The notes: generated by a model not told the origin, from the letters alone. Numbered from the stretch's first letter, positions 35,154-47,226 are shown. The stretch: 64,000 nucleotides of DNA from Ehretia macrophylla (GCA_037974665.1 CM075775.1:64164644-64228643), one strand, 5' to 3'. Made by a program: numbers and translations.

Positions 35154-35272
35154 GGGTGGGATCATACCAGCACTAATGCACCGGATCCCATCAAAACTCC
35201 GAAGTTAAGCTTTCTTGGGCGAGAGTAGTACTAGGATGGGTGATCCCCTGGGAAATCCTCGTGTTGCACCCC
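35154..35272 (+). rRNA. 5S rRNA: 5S rRNA gene copy
   Basis: C6G, G41A, G58T, G60T, C91T, G102A. C6G with G58T marks the lineage 35154/37186/48582. Confidence 0.95.
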
Positions 35273-35831
35273 CCTTTTCAATTTTTTTTGCCCTGGTTAG
35301 GGTTGCCAAGATACTTTATCTACCAAATTTCTATTACCTTATCCCACGGGACCTTGGGGAAGACAACTTCACTTCACGTAGAGGCTGGGCCAGCAAACCG
35401 AGGGCGTAGGGCTTGTGACCAGGTCTCCGTCGTTCTGGTGCCCATAACTTTTCATCTATAAGGACTTACACGGTGCACAACCTACAGTTGGAAAGCTCTC
35501 CAAGAGCTCTACGACGGAGGCAGCTAGCCCGCTCGCTCTGCCCGTTTTTGGAGCCCAAAATCGAACATTTTCATTATTTTTTTGCCACTTTTCTTCTTTT
35601 GCACTATTTTTCCAACCCAGATCGTACGTCGTGAGCTGTTAAAAGGACGACAAAGTAACTTACGGGACATTAGAGTGCCCTACAATGCGTCGATATCACG
35701 TCTTGCTAGAATTCTGCGTTGTTGAAGGGGATGGGTTGTCGTTAAGCTCATTGGGCCTTTTGAATGGGCCATCTCTCTAGGCTGGGACTGTGAACCGTTA
35801 ACACATAAAGGAATTGTGCCCTCAACACGAC

Positions 35832-35950
35832 GGGTGCGATCATACCAGCACTAATGCACCAGATCCCATCAGAACATCGAAGTTAAGCGTGCTTGGGCGA
35901 GAGTAGTACAAGGATGGGTGACCGCTTGGGATGTCCTCGTGTTGCACCCC
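35832..35950 (+). rRNA. 5S rRNA: 5S rRNA gene copy
   Basis: G30A, T45A, C46T, T79A, C93G, C95T, A101T. Confidence 0.95.
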
Positions 35951-36507
35951 CCTTTTCAATTTTTTTTCCCTGGTTAGGGTTGCCAAGATACTTTATTTAC
36001 CAAATTTCCATTACCGAATCCCACGGGACCTTGGGGAAGACAACTTCGCTTCACGTAGAGGCTGGGCCAGCAAACCGAGGGCGTAGGGCTTGTGACCAGG
36101 TCTTCGTCGCTCCGATGCCCATAACTTTTGATCCGTAATAACTTACGTGGCGCACAGCCTACCGTTGGAAAGCTCTCCGAGAGCTCTACGACAAAGGCAG
36201 CTAGCCTGTTCGTTGTGCCCATTTTTGGAGCCCAAAATCGAACGTTTTCATCAGTTTCCGGCCACTTTTCTTCTTTTGCTCTATTTTTCTGTCCCGGATC
36301 GTACGTCGTGAGCTGTTAAAAGGAAGACAACGTTACTTGCGGGACATTAGAGGTCCCTACAACGCATTGATATCACGTCTTGCGAGGATGCTACGTTGTT
36401 GAAGCTAATGGTTGTCGTTAAGCCCATAGGACCTTTTGAATGGGCCATCTATCTAGGATGGGACTGTGAACCGTTAAAACATAAAGGAATTGTGCCCTCA
36501 ACATGAC

Positions 36508-36627
36508 GGGTGCAATCATACCAGCACTAATGCACCGGATCCCAATCAGAACTCCGAATTTAAGCGTGCTTGGGCGAAAGTAGTACTAGGATGGGTGACC
36601 CCCTAGGAAATCCTCATGTTGTACCCC
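36508..36627 (+). rRNA. 5S rRNA: 5S rRNA gene copy, 120-nt lineage
   Basis: G7A, +A37, G51T, G70A, G97A, G102A, G108A, C114T. G70A and G97A are shared with 38541. Confidence 0.95.
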
Positions 36628-37185
36628 CTTTTTCAAATTTTTTTGCCCTAGTTAGGGTTGCCAAGATACTTTATCCACCAAATTTCTATTACCGAATCCC
36701 ATGGCACCTTGGGCAAGGCAACTTCGCTTCACGTAGAGGCTGGGCCCACAAACCGAGGGCGTAGGGCATGTGACCATGTCTCCGTCGCTCCGGTGCCTAT
36801 AACTTTTGATCTGTAAGGACTTAAGCGGCGCATAGCCTACCGTTGGAAAGCTCTCCGAGAGCTCTACAAAGCAAGCAGCTAGCTTGCTTGCTGTGCCCTT
36901 TTTGGAGCCCAAAATTGAACATTTTCATCAGTTTTCGGCCACTTTTCTTCTTTTGCCCTGTTTTTCCATCTTGGATAGTACGTCGTGAAATGTTAAAAGG
37001 ACGAAAAGGTTACTTGCGGGACATTAGAGGACCCTACAACGGGTCTATATCACATCTTGCAAGGATGCTGCGTTGTCGAAGCAGATGGGTTGTCGTGAAG
37101 CCCATTGGACCTTTTGAATGGGCCATCTCTTTAGGCTGGGACTGTGAACCGTTAACACATAAAGGAATTGTGACCTCAACATGAC

Positions 37186-37304
37186 GGGTGGGATCATACC
37201 AGCACTAATGCACTAGATCCCATCAAAACTCCGAAGTTAAGCTTGCTTGGACGAGAGTAGTACTAGGATGGGTGACCCCCTGGGAAGTCCTCGTGTTGCA
37301 CCCC
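37186..37304 (+). rRNA. 5S rRNA: 5S rRNA gene copy
   Basis: C6G, C29T, G30A, G41A, G58T, G66A. Member of both the 2032-bp and the 11,396-bp higher-order repeats. Confidence 0.96.
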
Positions 37305-37863
37305 CCTTTTCAATTTTTTTTGCCCTGGTTAGGGTTGCCAAGATACTTTATCTACCAAATTTCTATTACCTTATCCCACGGGACCTTGGGGAAGACAACT
37401 TCGCTTCACGTAGAGGCTGGGCCAGCAAACCGAGGGCGTAGGGCCTGTGACTAGGTCTCCGTCGCTCTGGTGCCCATAACTTTTCATCTGTAAGGACTTA
37501 CGCGGTGCACAACCTACAGTTGGAAAGCTCTCCAAGAGCTCTACGACGGAGGCAGCTAGCCCGCTCGCTCTGCCCGTTTTTGGAGCCCAAAATCAAACAT
37601 TTTCATTATTTTTTTGCCACTTTTCTTCTTTTGCTCTGTTTTTCCAACCCAGATCGTACGTCGTGAGTTGTTAATAGGACGACAAAGTAACTTGCGGGAC
37701 ATTAGAGTGCCCTACAACGCGTCGATATCACGTCTTGCTAGAATGCCGCGTTGTTGAAGCGGATGGGTTGTCGTTAAGCTCATTGGGCCTTTTGAATGGG
37801 CCATCTCTCTAGGCTGGGACTGTGAACCGTTAACACATAAAGGAATTGTGCCCTCAACATGAC

Positions 37864-37982
37864 GGGTGCGATCATACCAGCACTAATGCACCAGATCCCA
37901 TCAGAACATCGAAGTTAAGCGTGCTTGGGAGGGAGTAGTACAAGGATGGGTGACCGCCTGGGAATTCCTCGTGTAGCACCCC
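37864..37982 (+). rRNA. 5S rRNA: 5S rRNA gene copy
   Basis: G30A, T45A, C46T, C67A, A69G, T79A, C93G, G102T, T112A; intermediate element altered (AGGGAG). Confidence 0.94.
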
Positions 37983-38540
37983 CCTTTTCAATTTTTTTTT
38001 CCCTGGTTAGGGTTGCCAAGATACTTTATCCACCAAATTTTCATTACTGAATCCCACGGGTCCTTGGGGAAGACACCTTCGCTTCACGTAGAGGCTGGGC
38101 CAGCATACCGAGGGCGTAAGGCTTGTGACCAGGTCTTCGTCGCTCCGGTGCCCATAACTTTTGATCCATAATGACTTACGCGGCGCACAGCCTACCGTTG
38201 GAAAGCTCTCCGAGAGCTCTACGACAAAGGCTTCTAGCTTGTTCGTTGTGCCCATTATTGGAGCCCAAAATCGAACGTTTTCATCAGTTTTCGGCCACTT
38301 TTCATCTTTTGCTTTGTTTTTCCGTACCGGTTCGTACGTCGTGAGCTGTTAAAAGGAAGACAATGTTACTCGGAGGACATTAAAGGGACCTACAACGCCT
38401 CGATATCACGTTTTGCGAGGATGCTACGTTGTTGAAGCTAATGGTTGTTGTTAAGCCCATAGGACCTTTTGAATGGGCCATCTATCTAGGCTGGGACTGT
38501 GAACCGTTAACACATAAAGGAATTCTGCCCTCAACATGAC

Positions 38541-38660
38541 GGGTGCAATCATACCAGCACTAATGCACCGGATCCCAATCAGAACTCCGAATTTAAGCGT
38601 GCTTGGGCGAAAGTAGTACTAGGATGGGTGACCCCCTAGGAATTCCTCGTGTTGTACCCC
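38541..38660 (+). rRNA. 5S rRNA: 5S rRNA gene copy, 120-nt lineage
   Basis: G7A, +A37, G51T, G70A, G97A, G102T, C114T. Confidence 0.95.
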
Positions 38661-39219
38661 CCTTTTGAATTTGTTTTGCCTTGGTTAGGGTTGCCAAGAT
38701 ACTTTATCCACCAAATTTCTATTACCGAATCCCACGGAACCTTGGCAAAGACAACTTCGCTTCACGTAGAGGTAGGGCCAGCAAACCGAGGGCGTAGTGC
38801 TTGTGACCAGGTCTCCGTCGCTCCGGTGCCCATAACCTTTGATCCATAAGGACTTACGCGGCGCACAGCCTACCGTTGGAAAGCTCTCCGAGAGCTCTTC
38901 GGCGGAGGCAGCCGGCCTGCTCGCTGTGCCCGTTTTTTAAGCCCAAAATCGAACATTTTCATCAATTTTCAGCCAATTTTCTTCTTTTGCTCTGTTTTTC
39001 CATCCCGGATCGTATGTCGTGAGCTGTTAAAAGGACGACAAAGTTACTCGCTGGACATTAGATGGACCTACAGTGCGTCGATATCACGTCTTGCAAGGAC
39101 GCTGCGTTGTTGAAGTGGATGGGAAGTCGTTAGGCCCATTGGGCCTTTTGAATGGGCCATCTCTCTAGGCTGGGACTTTGAACCGGTAACACATAAAGCA
39201 ATTGTGCCCTCAACATGAC

Positions 39220-39338
39220 GGGTGCGATCATACCAGAACTAATGCACCGGATCCTATCAGAACACCGAAGTTAAGCGTGCTTGGGCATGAGTAGTACTAG
39301 GATGGGTGACCCCCTGGGAAGTCATCGTGTTGTACCCC
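39220..39338 (+). rRNA. 5S rRNA: 5S rRNA gene copy
   Basis: C18A, C36T, T45A, G68A, A69T, C105A, C114T; GGGCATGAG is shared with 50615. Confidence 0.95.
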
Positions 39339-39895
39339 CCTTTTCAATTTTTTTTCCCTAGTTAGGGTTCCCAAGATAATTTATCCACCAAATTTCTATT
39401 ATCGAATCCCACGGCACCTTGGGCAAGAAAACTTCATTTCACGTAGAGGCTGCGCCCGCAAACCGAGTGCGTAGGGCTTGTGACCTGGTCTCCATCGCTC
39501 CGGTGCCCATAACTTTTGATCCGCAAGGACTTTTGCAGCGCTTAGCCTACCGTTGAAAAGCTCTCCGAGAGCTCTACGACAGAGGCTGATAGCCTGTTCG
39601 TTGTGCCCATTTTTGGAGCCCAAAATCAAACGTTTTCATCAGTTTTCGGCCACTTTTCTTCTTTTGCACTGTTTTTTCATCCCGGATCGTACGTTGTGAG
39701 CTGTTAAAAGGACGCCAATGTTACTTGCGCGACATTAGAGGGCCCTACAACGCATCGATATCACGTCTGGCGAGGATGCTGCGTTGTTGAAGCAAATGGT
39801 TGTCGTTAAGCCCATTGGACCTTTTGAATGGGCCAACTATCTAGGCTGGAATTGTGAATCGTTAACACATAAAGGAATTGTGCCCTCAACATGAC

Positions 39896-40014
39896 AGGTA
39901 CGATCATACCAGCCCTAATGCACCGGATCCCAATCAGAACTCCGAATTTAAGCATGCTTGGGCGAGAGTAGTACTAGGATGGGTGACCCCTGGGAAGTCC
40001 TCGTGTTGCACCCC
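39896..40014 (+). rRNA. 5S rRNA: 5S rRNA gene copy, extra A and missing C
   Basis: G1A, G5A, A19C, +A37, G51T, G58A and one C lost from the 91-95 run (GACCCCTGGG), so the length returns to 119. Same pair of indels at 51292. Confidence 0.95.
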
Positions 40015-40573
40015 CCTTTTCAATTTATTTTGCCCTAGTTAGGGTTGCCAAGATACTTTATCCACCAAATTTCTATTACCGAATCCCACGGCACCTTGGG
40101 CAAGACAACTTCGCTTCACGTAGAGGCTGGGCCAGCAAACCGAGGGCGTAGGGCTTGTGACCAGGTCTCCGTCGCTCTGGTGCCCATAACTTTTGATCCG
40201 TAAGGACTTACTCGTCGCACAGCCTACCGTTGGAAAGCTCTCCGAGAGCTCTACGGTGAAGGCAGCCAGCCTACTCGTTGTACCCCTTTTTGGAGCCCAA
40301 AATCGAACGTTTTCATCAATTTTCAGCCACTTTTCTTCTTTTGCACTGTTTTTCAGTCCGGGATCTCACGTCGTGAGCTGTTAAAAGGACGACAACGTTA
40401 CTTGCGGGACATTAGAGGGCCCTAGAATGCGTCTATATCACGTCTTGCGAGGATGCTGCATTGTTGTAGCGGATGGGTTGCTGTTAAGCCCATTGGACCT
40501 TCTGAATGGGCCATTGCTCTAGGCTGGGACTGTGAACCATTAACACACAAAGGAATTGTGCCCTCAACATGAC

Positions 40574-40692
40574 TGGTGCGATCATACCAGCACTAATGCA
40601 CCGGATCTCATCAGAACTCCGAAGTTAAGCGTGATTGGGCGAGAGTAGTACTTGGATGGGTAATCCCTTGGGAAGTCCTCGTGTTGCACCCC
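40574..40692 (+). rRNA. 5S rRNA: 5S rRNA gene copy
   Basis: G1T, C35T, C61A, A80T, G89A, C91T, C95T; box C reads GGTAATCCCTTGG. Confidence 0.95.
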
Positions 40693-41251
40693 CCATTTCA
40701 ATTTTTTTTGCCCTGGTTAGGGTTGCCAAGATACTTTATCCACCAAATTTCTAATACCGAATACCACGGCCCCTTGGGGAAGGCAACTTCGCTTCACCTA
40801 GAGGCTGGGCCAGCAAACCGAGGGCGTAGGGCTTGTGACCAGGTCTCCGTCGCTCTGGTGCCCATAATTTTTCATCAGTAAGTACTTACGCGGTGCACAG
40901 CCTACCGTTGGAAAGCTCTCCGAGAGCTCTACGACGAAGGTAGCTAGCCCGCTCGCTGTGCCCATTTTTGGAGCCCAAAATTGAATATTTTCATCGGTTT
41001 TTGGCCACTTTTCTTTTTTTGCTCTATTTTTCCAACCCGGATCATACGTCGTGAGCTGTTAAAAGGACGACAAAGTTACTCACGGGACATTAGAGTGCCC
41101 TAAAACGAGTCGATATCACGTCTTGCGAGAATGCTGCGTTGTTGAGGCGGATGGGTTGTCGTTAAGCCCATTGGGCCTTTTGAATGGGCCATCTCTCTAG
41201 GCTGGGACTGTGAACCGTTAACACATAAAGGAATTGTGCCCTCAACATGAC

Positions 41252-41370
41252 GGGTGTGATTACACCAGCATTAATGCACTAGATTCCATTAGAACACCGA
41301 AGTTAAGCGAGCTTGGGCGAGAGTACTACTAGGATGGGTGACCCCCTGGGAAGTCCTCGTGTTGCACCCC
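41252..41370 (+). rRNA. 5S rRNA: 5S rRNA gene copy
   Basis: C6T, C10T, T12C, C20T, C29T, G30A, C34T, C39T, T45A, T59A, G75C: six of eleven are C to T. Confidence 0.94.
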
Positions 41371-41928
41371 CCTTTTCAATTTTTTTTTCCCTGGTTAGGG
41401 TTACCAAGATACTTTATCCACCAAATTTCTATTACCGAATCCCACGGGACCTTGGGGAAGACAACTTCGCTTCACGTAGAGGTTGGGCCAGCAAACCGAG
41501 GGCGTAGGGCTTGTGACCAGGTCTTCGTCGCTCCGGTGCCCATAACTTTTGCTCCGTAAAGACTTACGCGGCGTACAGCCTACCGTTGGAAAGCTCTCCG
41601 AGAGCTCTACGACGGAGGTAGTTAGCCTGTTCGATGTGCCCATTTTTGGAGCCCAAAATCGAACGTTTTCATCAGTTTTCAGCCACTTTTCTTCTTTTGC
41701 TCTATTTCTCCGTCCCGGATCGTACGTCGTGAGCTGTTAAAAGGACGACAATGTTACTCGCCGAACATTAGAGGGCCCTACAATGCGTCGATATTACGTC
41801 TTACGAGGATGCTGCGTTGTTGAAGCTGATGGTTGTCATTAATCCCATTGGATCTTTTGAATGGGCCATCTCTCTAGGCTGGGACTGTGAACCGTTAACA
41901 CATAAAGGAATTGTTCCCTCAACATGAC

Positions 41929-42048
41929 GGGTGCGATCATACCAGCACTAATGCACCGCATCCCAATCAGAACTCCGAATTTAAGAATGCTTGGGCGAGA
42001 GTAGTACTAGGATGGGTGACCCCCTGGGATGTCCTCGTGTTATACCCC
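41929..42048 (+). rRNA. 5S rRNA: 5S rRNA gene copy, 120-nt lineage
   Basis: G31C, +A37, G51T, C57A, G58A, A101T, G113A, C114T. The gene differs in lineage from its positional partner at 25789, although the following deleted unit is shared. Confidence 0.95.
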
Positions 42049-42589
42049 CCATTTCAATTTTTTTTGCCCTGGTTAGGGTTGCCAAGATACTTTATCCACC
42101 AAATTTCTATTACCGAATCCCACGGCACCTTGGGCAAGGAAACTTCGCTTCACGTAGAAGCTGGGCCCACAAACCGAGGGCGTAGGGCTTGTGACCATGT
42201 CTCCGTCATTCCAGTGCCTATAACTTTTCATCCGTAAGGACTTACGTGGCTCACAGCCTACCGTTGGAAAGCTCTCCGAGAGCTCTACGACGGGGGCTGC
42301 CAGCTTGCTCACTTTGTCAATTTTTGGAGCGCAAAAGTGAAGGTGTTCATCAGTTTCCGGCCACTTTTCTTCTTTTGCATTGGTTGTCCGTCCCTCACCG
42401 TGCGCCGTGAGCTGCTAGAAGGACGACAACGTTACTCGAGAGACATTAGAGGGCCCTACAATGCATCGATATCCCGTCTTACGAGGATGCTGCATTGTTG
42501 AAGCGGATGGGTTGTCGTTACGCCCATTGGGCCCTTTGAATGGGCCATCTATCTAGGTTGGGACTGTGAACCGTTAACACATAAAGCAA

Positions 42590-42598
42590 TTGCACCCC
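42590..42598 (+). other. Junction of complete 5S gene deletion (copy 2)
   Basis: AAAGCAATTG joined to GCACCCC, base for base the same junction as at 26449, including the G to C change in AAAGCAATT. The 128-bp loss removes -15 to 113 of the 5S unit. Confidence 0.93.
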
Positions 42599-43159
42599 CC
42601 TTTTCAATTTTTTTTGCCCTGGTTAGGGTTGCCAAGATACTTTATCCGCCAAAATTCTATTACCGAATCACACGGCATACCTTGGGCAAGACAACTTCAT
42701 TTCACGAAGAGGCTGGGCCCGCAAACTGAGGGCGTAGGGCTTGTGACCAGGTCTTCGTAGCTCCGGTGCCCATAACTTTTGAACCGTAAAGAGTTACGCG
42801 GCACACCGCCAACTGTTGGAAAGCTCTCCGAGAGCTCCACGATGGAAGCAGCCAACCTACTCGCTATGCCTATTTTTGGAGCCCAAAATTGAACATTTTC
42901 ATTAGTTTTCGTCCACTTTTCTTCTTTTGCTCTATTTTTCCGGCCCGGATCTTACGTCGTGAGCTGTTAAGAGGACGACAAAGTTACTTGCGGGACATTA
43001 GAGGGCCCTACAATGCGTCGATATAACATCTTGTGAGGATGCTGCATTGTTGAAGCGGATGGTTTGTCGTTAATCCCATCGAGCCTTTTGAATGAGCCAT
43101 CTCTCTAGGCTGGGACTGCGAACCGTTAACACATAAAAGAATTGTTCCCTCAACATGAT

Positions 43160-43278
43160 GGGTGCGATCATACCAGTACTAATGCACCGGATCCCATCAG
43201 AACTCCGAAGTTAAGCGTGCTTGGGCGAGAGTTGTACTACGATGGGTAACCCCTTGGGAAGTCCTCGTGTTGTACCCC
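43160..43278 (+). rRNA. 5S rRNA: 5S rRNA gene copy
   Basis: C18T, A74T, G81C, G89A, C95T, C114T; T at -1. Confidence 0.96.
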
Positions 43279-43838
43279 GCTTTTCAATTTTTTTTTGCCC
43301 TGGTTAGGCTTCCCAAGATGCTTTATCCACCATATTTCTATTACCGAATCCCACGGCACCTTGGTCAAGACAACTTCGCTTCACGTAGTGGCTAGGTCCG
43401 CAATCCGAGGGCGTGGGGCTTGTGTCCAGGTCTACATCACTCGGGTGCCCATAACTTTTGATCCGTAAGGAGTTACGCAGTGCACAGCCTACCGTTGGAA
43501 AGCTCTCCGAGAGCTCTACGATGGAGGCTACCAGCTTGCTCGTTGTGCCCATTTTTGTAGCCCAAAATTGAACGTTTTCATCAGTTTCCAGCCACTTTTC
43601 TTCTTTTACTCTATTTTTTCATCCCGTATCTTACGACGTGAGCTGTTAAAAGGACGACAACGTTACTCGCGAGACATTAGAGGGCCCTACAATGCGTTGA
43701 TATTACTTCTTCCAAGGATGCTGCATTGTTGAATGGGATAGGTTTTCGTTAAGCCCATTGGGCCCTATGAATGGGCCATTGCTCTAGGCTGGGACTATCA
43801 ACCGTTAACACATAAAGGAATTGTGCCCTCAACATGAC

Positions 43839-43957
43839 GGGTGCGATTATCCCAGCACTACTGCACCGGATCCCAACAGAACTCCGAAGTTAAGCGTGCT
43901 TGGGCGAGAGTAGTACTAGGATGGGTGACCCCCTGTGAAGTCCTCGTGTTGCACCCC
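43839..43957 (+). rRNA. 5S rRNA: 5S rRNA gene copy
   Basis: C10T, A13C, A23C, T38A, G98T; internal promoter essentially intact. Confidence 0.96.
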
Positions 43958-44518
43958 TCCCTTTTCAATTTTTTTTGCCCTGGTTAGGGTTGCCAAGATA
44001 CTTTATCCACCAAATTTGTATTACCGAATCCCACTGCACCTTGGGCAAGACAACTTCGCTTCACGTAGAGGCTGGACCCGCAAACCGAGGGCGTAGGGCT
44101 TGTGACCAGGTCTCCGTCGCTCCGGTGCCCATAACTTTTGATCCGTAAGGACTTACATGGCGCACAGCCTACCGTTGTAAAGCTCTCCAAGAGTTCTACG
44201 ATGGAGGCCACTAGCTTGCTCGCTATGCCCGTTTTTGGAGCCCAAAATCGAACGTTTTCATCAGTTTTCATCCACTTTTCTTCTTTTGCTCTATTTTTTC
44301 ATCCTGGATCATACGTCGTGAGCTGCTAAAAGGATGACAAAGTTACTCACGGGACATTAGAGGGCCCTACAACGCGTCGATATCACGTCTTGCGAGGATG
44401 CTGCGTTGTTGAAGTGGATGAGTTGTTGTTAAGCCCATTGGGCCTTTTGAATGGGCCATCTCTCTAGGCTGGGACTATGAACCATTAACACATAAAGGAA
44501 TTGTGCCCTCAACATGAC

Positions 44519-44637
44519 GGGTGCGATCATACCAGCACTAATGCACTGAATCCCATCAGAAATCCGAAGTTAAGCGTGCTTGGGCGAGAGTAGTACTAGG
44601 ATGGGTGACCCCTTGGGAAGTCCTCGTGTTGCACCCC
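44519..44637 (+). rRNA. 5S rRNA: 5S rRNA gene copy, near consensus
   Basis: C29T, G31A, C44A, C95T. Confidence 0.97.
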
Positions 44638-45195
44638 CCATTTTCAATTTGTTTTGCCCTAGTTAGGGTTCCCAAGATACTTTATCACCAAATTTCTATT
44701 ACCGAATCCCACGGCACCTTGGGCAAGACAACTTCGCTTCACGTAGAGGCTGGGCCAGCAAACCGAGGGCGTAGGGCTTGTGACCAGGTCTCCGTCGCTC
44801 CGGTGCCCATAACTTTTGATCCGTAGGACTTACGCGGCGCACATCCAACCGTTGGAAAGCTCTCCGAGAGCTCTACAACTGAGCCAGCGAACTTGCTCGC
44901 TGAGCCCATTTTTGGAGCCCAAAATCGAACATTTTTATCAGTTTCTGCCCACTTTTCTACTTTTGCTATGTTTTTCCGTCCGAGATCGTACGTCGTTAGC
45001 TGTTAAAAGGATGAAAACGTTACTTGTGGGACATTAGAGGGCCCCACAAAGAGTCGATATTACATCTTGAGTGTATGCTGCGTTGTTGAAGCAGATGGGT
45101 TGTCGTTAAGCCTATTGGGCCTTTTGAATGGGCCATCTCTCTAGGCTGGGACTGTGAACAGTTAACACATAAAGAAATTGTGCCCTCAACATGAT

Positions 45196-45314
45196 GGGTG
45201 CGATCATACAAGCACTAATGCACCGGATCCCATCAGAACTCCGAAGTTAAGCATGCTTGAGTGAAAGTAGTACTAGGATGGGGGAGCCCCTGGGAAGTCA
45301 TAGTGTTGCGCCCC
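45196..45314 (+). rRNA. 5S rRNA: 5S rRNA gene copy
   Basis: C15A, G58A, G65A, C67T, G70A, T88G, C91G, C105A, C107A, A115G; T at -1. Partner of 30411. Confidence 0.93.
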
Positions 45315-45873
45315 CCTTTTCAATTTTTTTTGCCCTGGTTAGGGTTCCCAAGATACTTTATCCACCAAATTTCTATTACCGAATCCCACCGCACCTTGGG
45401 CAAGACAACTTCGCTTCACGTAGAGGCTGGGCCAGCAAACCAAGGGCGTAGGGCTTTTGACCAAGTCTCCGTCGCTCCGGTGCCCATAACTTTTGATCTG
45501 TATGGACTTACGCAGCGCATAGCCTACCGTTGGAAAGCTTTCCGAGAGCTCTATGATGGAGGCAGCGAACCTACTTGCTATGCCTATTTTTGGAGCCCAA
45601 AATCGAACATTTTCATCAGTTTCCGCCCACTTTTCTTCTTTTGCTCTGTTTTTTCATCCGAGATCGTACGTCGTGAGCTGTTAAAAGGACGACAACGTTA
45701 CTCGCGGGACATTAGGGGGCCCTACAACACATCGATATCACGTCCTGCGAGGATGCTACATTGTTGAAGCGGATGGGTTGTCGTTAAGCCCATTGGACCT
45801 TTTGAATGGGCCATCACTCTAGGCTAGGACTGTGAACCGTTAACACATAATTGAATTCTGACCTCAACATAAC

Positions 45874-45993
45874 AGGTGCGATCATACCAGCACTAATGTA
45901 CTGGATCCCAATCAGAACTCCGAAGTTAAGCGTGCTTGTGCGAGAGTAGTACTAGGATGGGTAACCCCTTGGGAAGTCCTCGTGTTGCACCCC
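45874..45993 (+). rRNA. 5S rRNA: 5S rRNA gene copy, 120-nt, mosaic
   Basis: G1A, C26T, C29T, +A37, G65T, G89A, C95T; extra A without G51T, as at 31089. Confidence 0.95.
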
Positions 45994-46552
45994 CCTTTTC
46001 AATTTTTTTTGCCCCGGTTAGGGTTGCCAATATACTTTATCCACCAAATTTCTATTACCGAATCCCACAGCACCTTGGGCAAGACAACTTCATTTCACAT
46101 AGAGGCTGGGCCCGCAAACCGAGGGCGTAGAGCTTGTGACCAGGTTTCCGTCGCTCCTTTGCTCATAACTTTTGATACGTAAGGACTTATGCGGCACACA
46201 GCATACCGTTGGAAAGCTCTCCGAGAGCTCTACGACGGAGGCTACAAGCCTAAACACTGTGCCCATTATTGGAGCCTAAAATCGAACATTTTCATCAGTT
46301 TCTGGCCACATTTCTTCTCTTGCTATGTTTTTCTGTCCCGGATCGTACGTCGTGAGCTGTTAAAAGAACGACAACGTTACTCGCGGGACATTTGACGGCC
46401 CTACAACGCGTCGTTATCACGTCTTGCTAGGATGCTGTTTTGTTGAAGCGGATGGGTTGTTGTTAAGCCCATTGGGCCTTTTGAATGGGCCATCTCTCTA
46501 GGCTGGGACTGTGAACCGTTAACACATAAAGGAATTGTGCCCTCAACATAAT

Positions 46553-46671
46553 GGGTGCGATCATACCTGCACTAATGCATCGGATCCCATCAGAACTCCG
46601 AAGTTAAGCGTGTTTGGGCGAGAGTAGTACTACGATGGGTGACCCCCTAGGAAGTCCTCGTGTTGCACCCT
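46553..46671 (+). rRNA. 5S rRNA: 5S rRNA gene copy
   Basis: A16T, C28T, C61T, G81C, G97A, C119T; T at -1. C28T, C61T, G81C and C119T are shared with 31768. Confidence 0.96.
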
Positions 46672-47226
46672 CATTTTCAATTTTTTTTGCCCTGGTTAGG
46701 GTTCCCAATATACTTTATCCACCAAATTTCTATTACCAAATCCCATGGCACCGTGGGCAAGACAACTTCACTTCACAAAGAAGCTGGGCCTGCAAACCGA
46801 TGGCGTAGGGCTTGTGACCAAGTCTCCGTCGCTCCAGGGCCCAGAACTTTTGATCCGTAAGGACTTACGTCATGCACAGCCGACCGTTGGACAGCTCTCC
46901 GAGAGCTCTAAGATGGAGGCACCTAGCTCGCTGTGCCCATATATGGAGCCCAAAATTTAATGTTTTCATCAGTTTCCGGTCACTCTTCTTCTTTTGCTCT
47001 GTTTTTTTGTCCCGGATCGTACGTCGTGAACTGTTAAAAAGATGGCAACGTTACTCGCGGAACATTAGAGGGCCCTGCAACGCGTTGATATCACGTCTTG
47101 TGAGGATGCTGCGTTGTTGAAGCGGATGGGTTGTCATTAAGCCCAATGGGCCTTTTAAATGGGCCATCTCTGTAGGCTGAGACTGTGACCCGGTAACACA
47201 TAAAGGAATTGTGCCCTCAACATGAC

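Larger units (their letters stand above)
35154..37185 (+). repeat. 3-unit higher-order repeat, copy 1 (offset 2032)
   Basis: Units 35154, 35832 and 36508 recur at 37186, 37864 and 38541 (offsets 2032, 2032, 2033). Shared marks: GGGTGGGATC gene start and CACGGGACCTTGGGGAAGAC; ACATCGAAG with GTACAAGG; GGGTGCAATC with GGGCGAAAG. AGCTAATGGTTGTC precedes each third unit. Confidence 0.9.
37186..39219 (+). repeat. 3-unit higher-order repeat, copy 2
   Basis: Partner of 35154-37185; marks listed there. Confidence 0.9.
37186..40573 (+). repeat. 5-unit higher-order block, copy 1 (offset 11,396)
   Basis: Units 37186, 37864, 38541, 39220 and 39896 match 48582, 49260, 49936, 50615 and 51292 in order, each 11,395-11,396 bp later. 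Marks include GGGCATGAGTAG and GGATGGGAAGTC for the fourth unit. The fifth combines +A37 with loss of one C from the 91-95 run, seen in no other copies. The spacer of 36508 also matches that of 47904 (offset 11,396). Confidence 0.9.
41929..43159 (+). repeat. Two-unit block with deleted gene, copy 2
   Basis: 1231 bp; the gene-less stretch 42049-43159 parallels 25908-27019. Homology is clear from about 42290 (GGCTGCCAGCTTGCTCRCTTTGTC, TTTTGCATTG, TAGAAGGACGACAACG) to the next gene; the start of the block is of another lineage, so an exchange point lies between. Confidence 0.85.
45196..47226 (+). repeat. 3-unit block, copy 2 (offset 14,785)
   Basis: Partner of 30411-32441; marks listed there. 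Confidence 0.85.

Noticed and set aside
45261-45767. Longest + strand frame, 168 codons
   Set aside because: It runs through 5S and spacer and has no counterpart of that length in the sister unit at 30411; a chance loss of stops.
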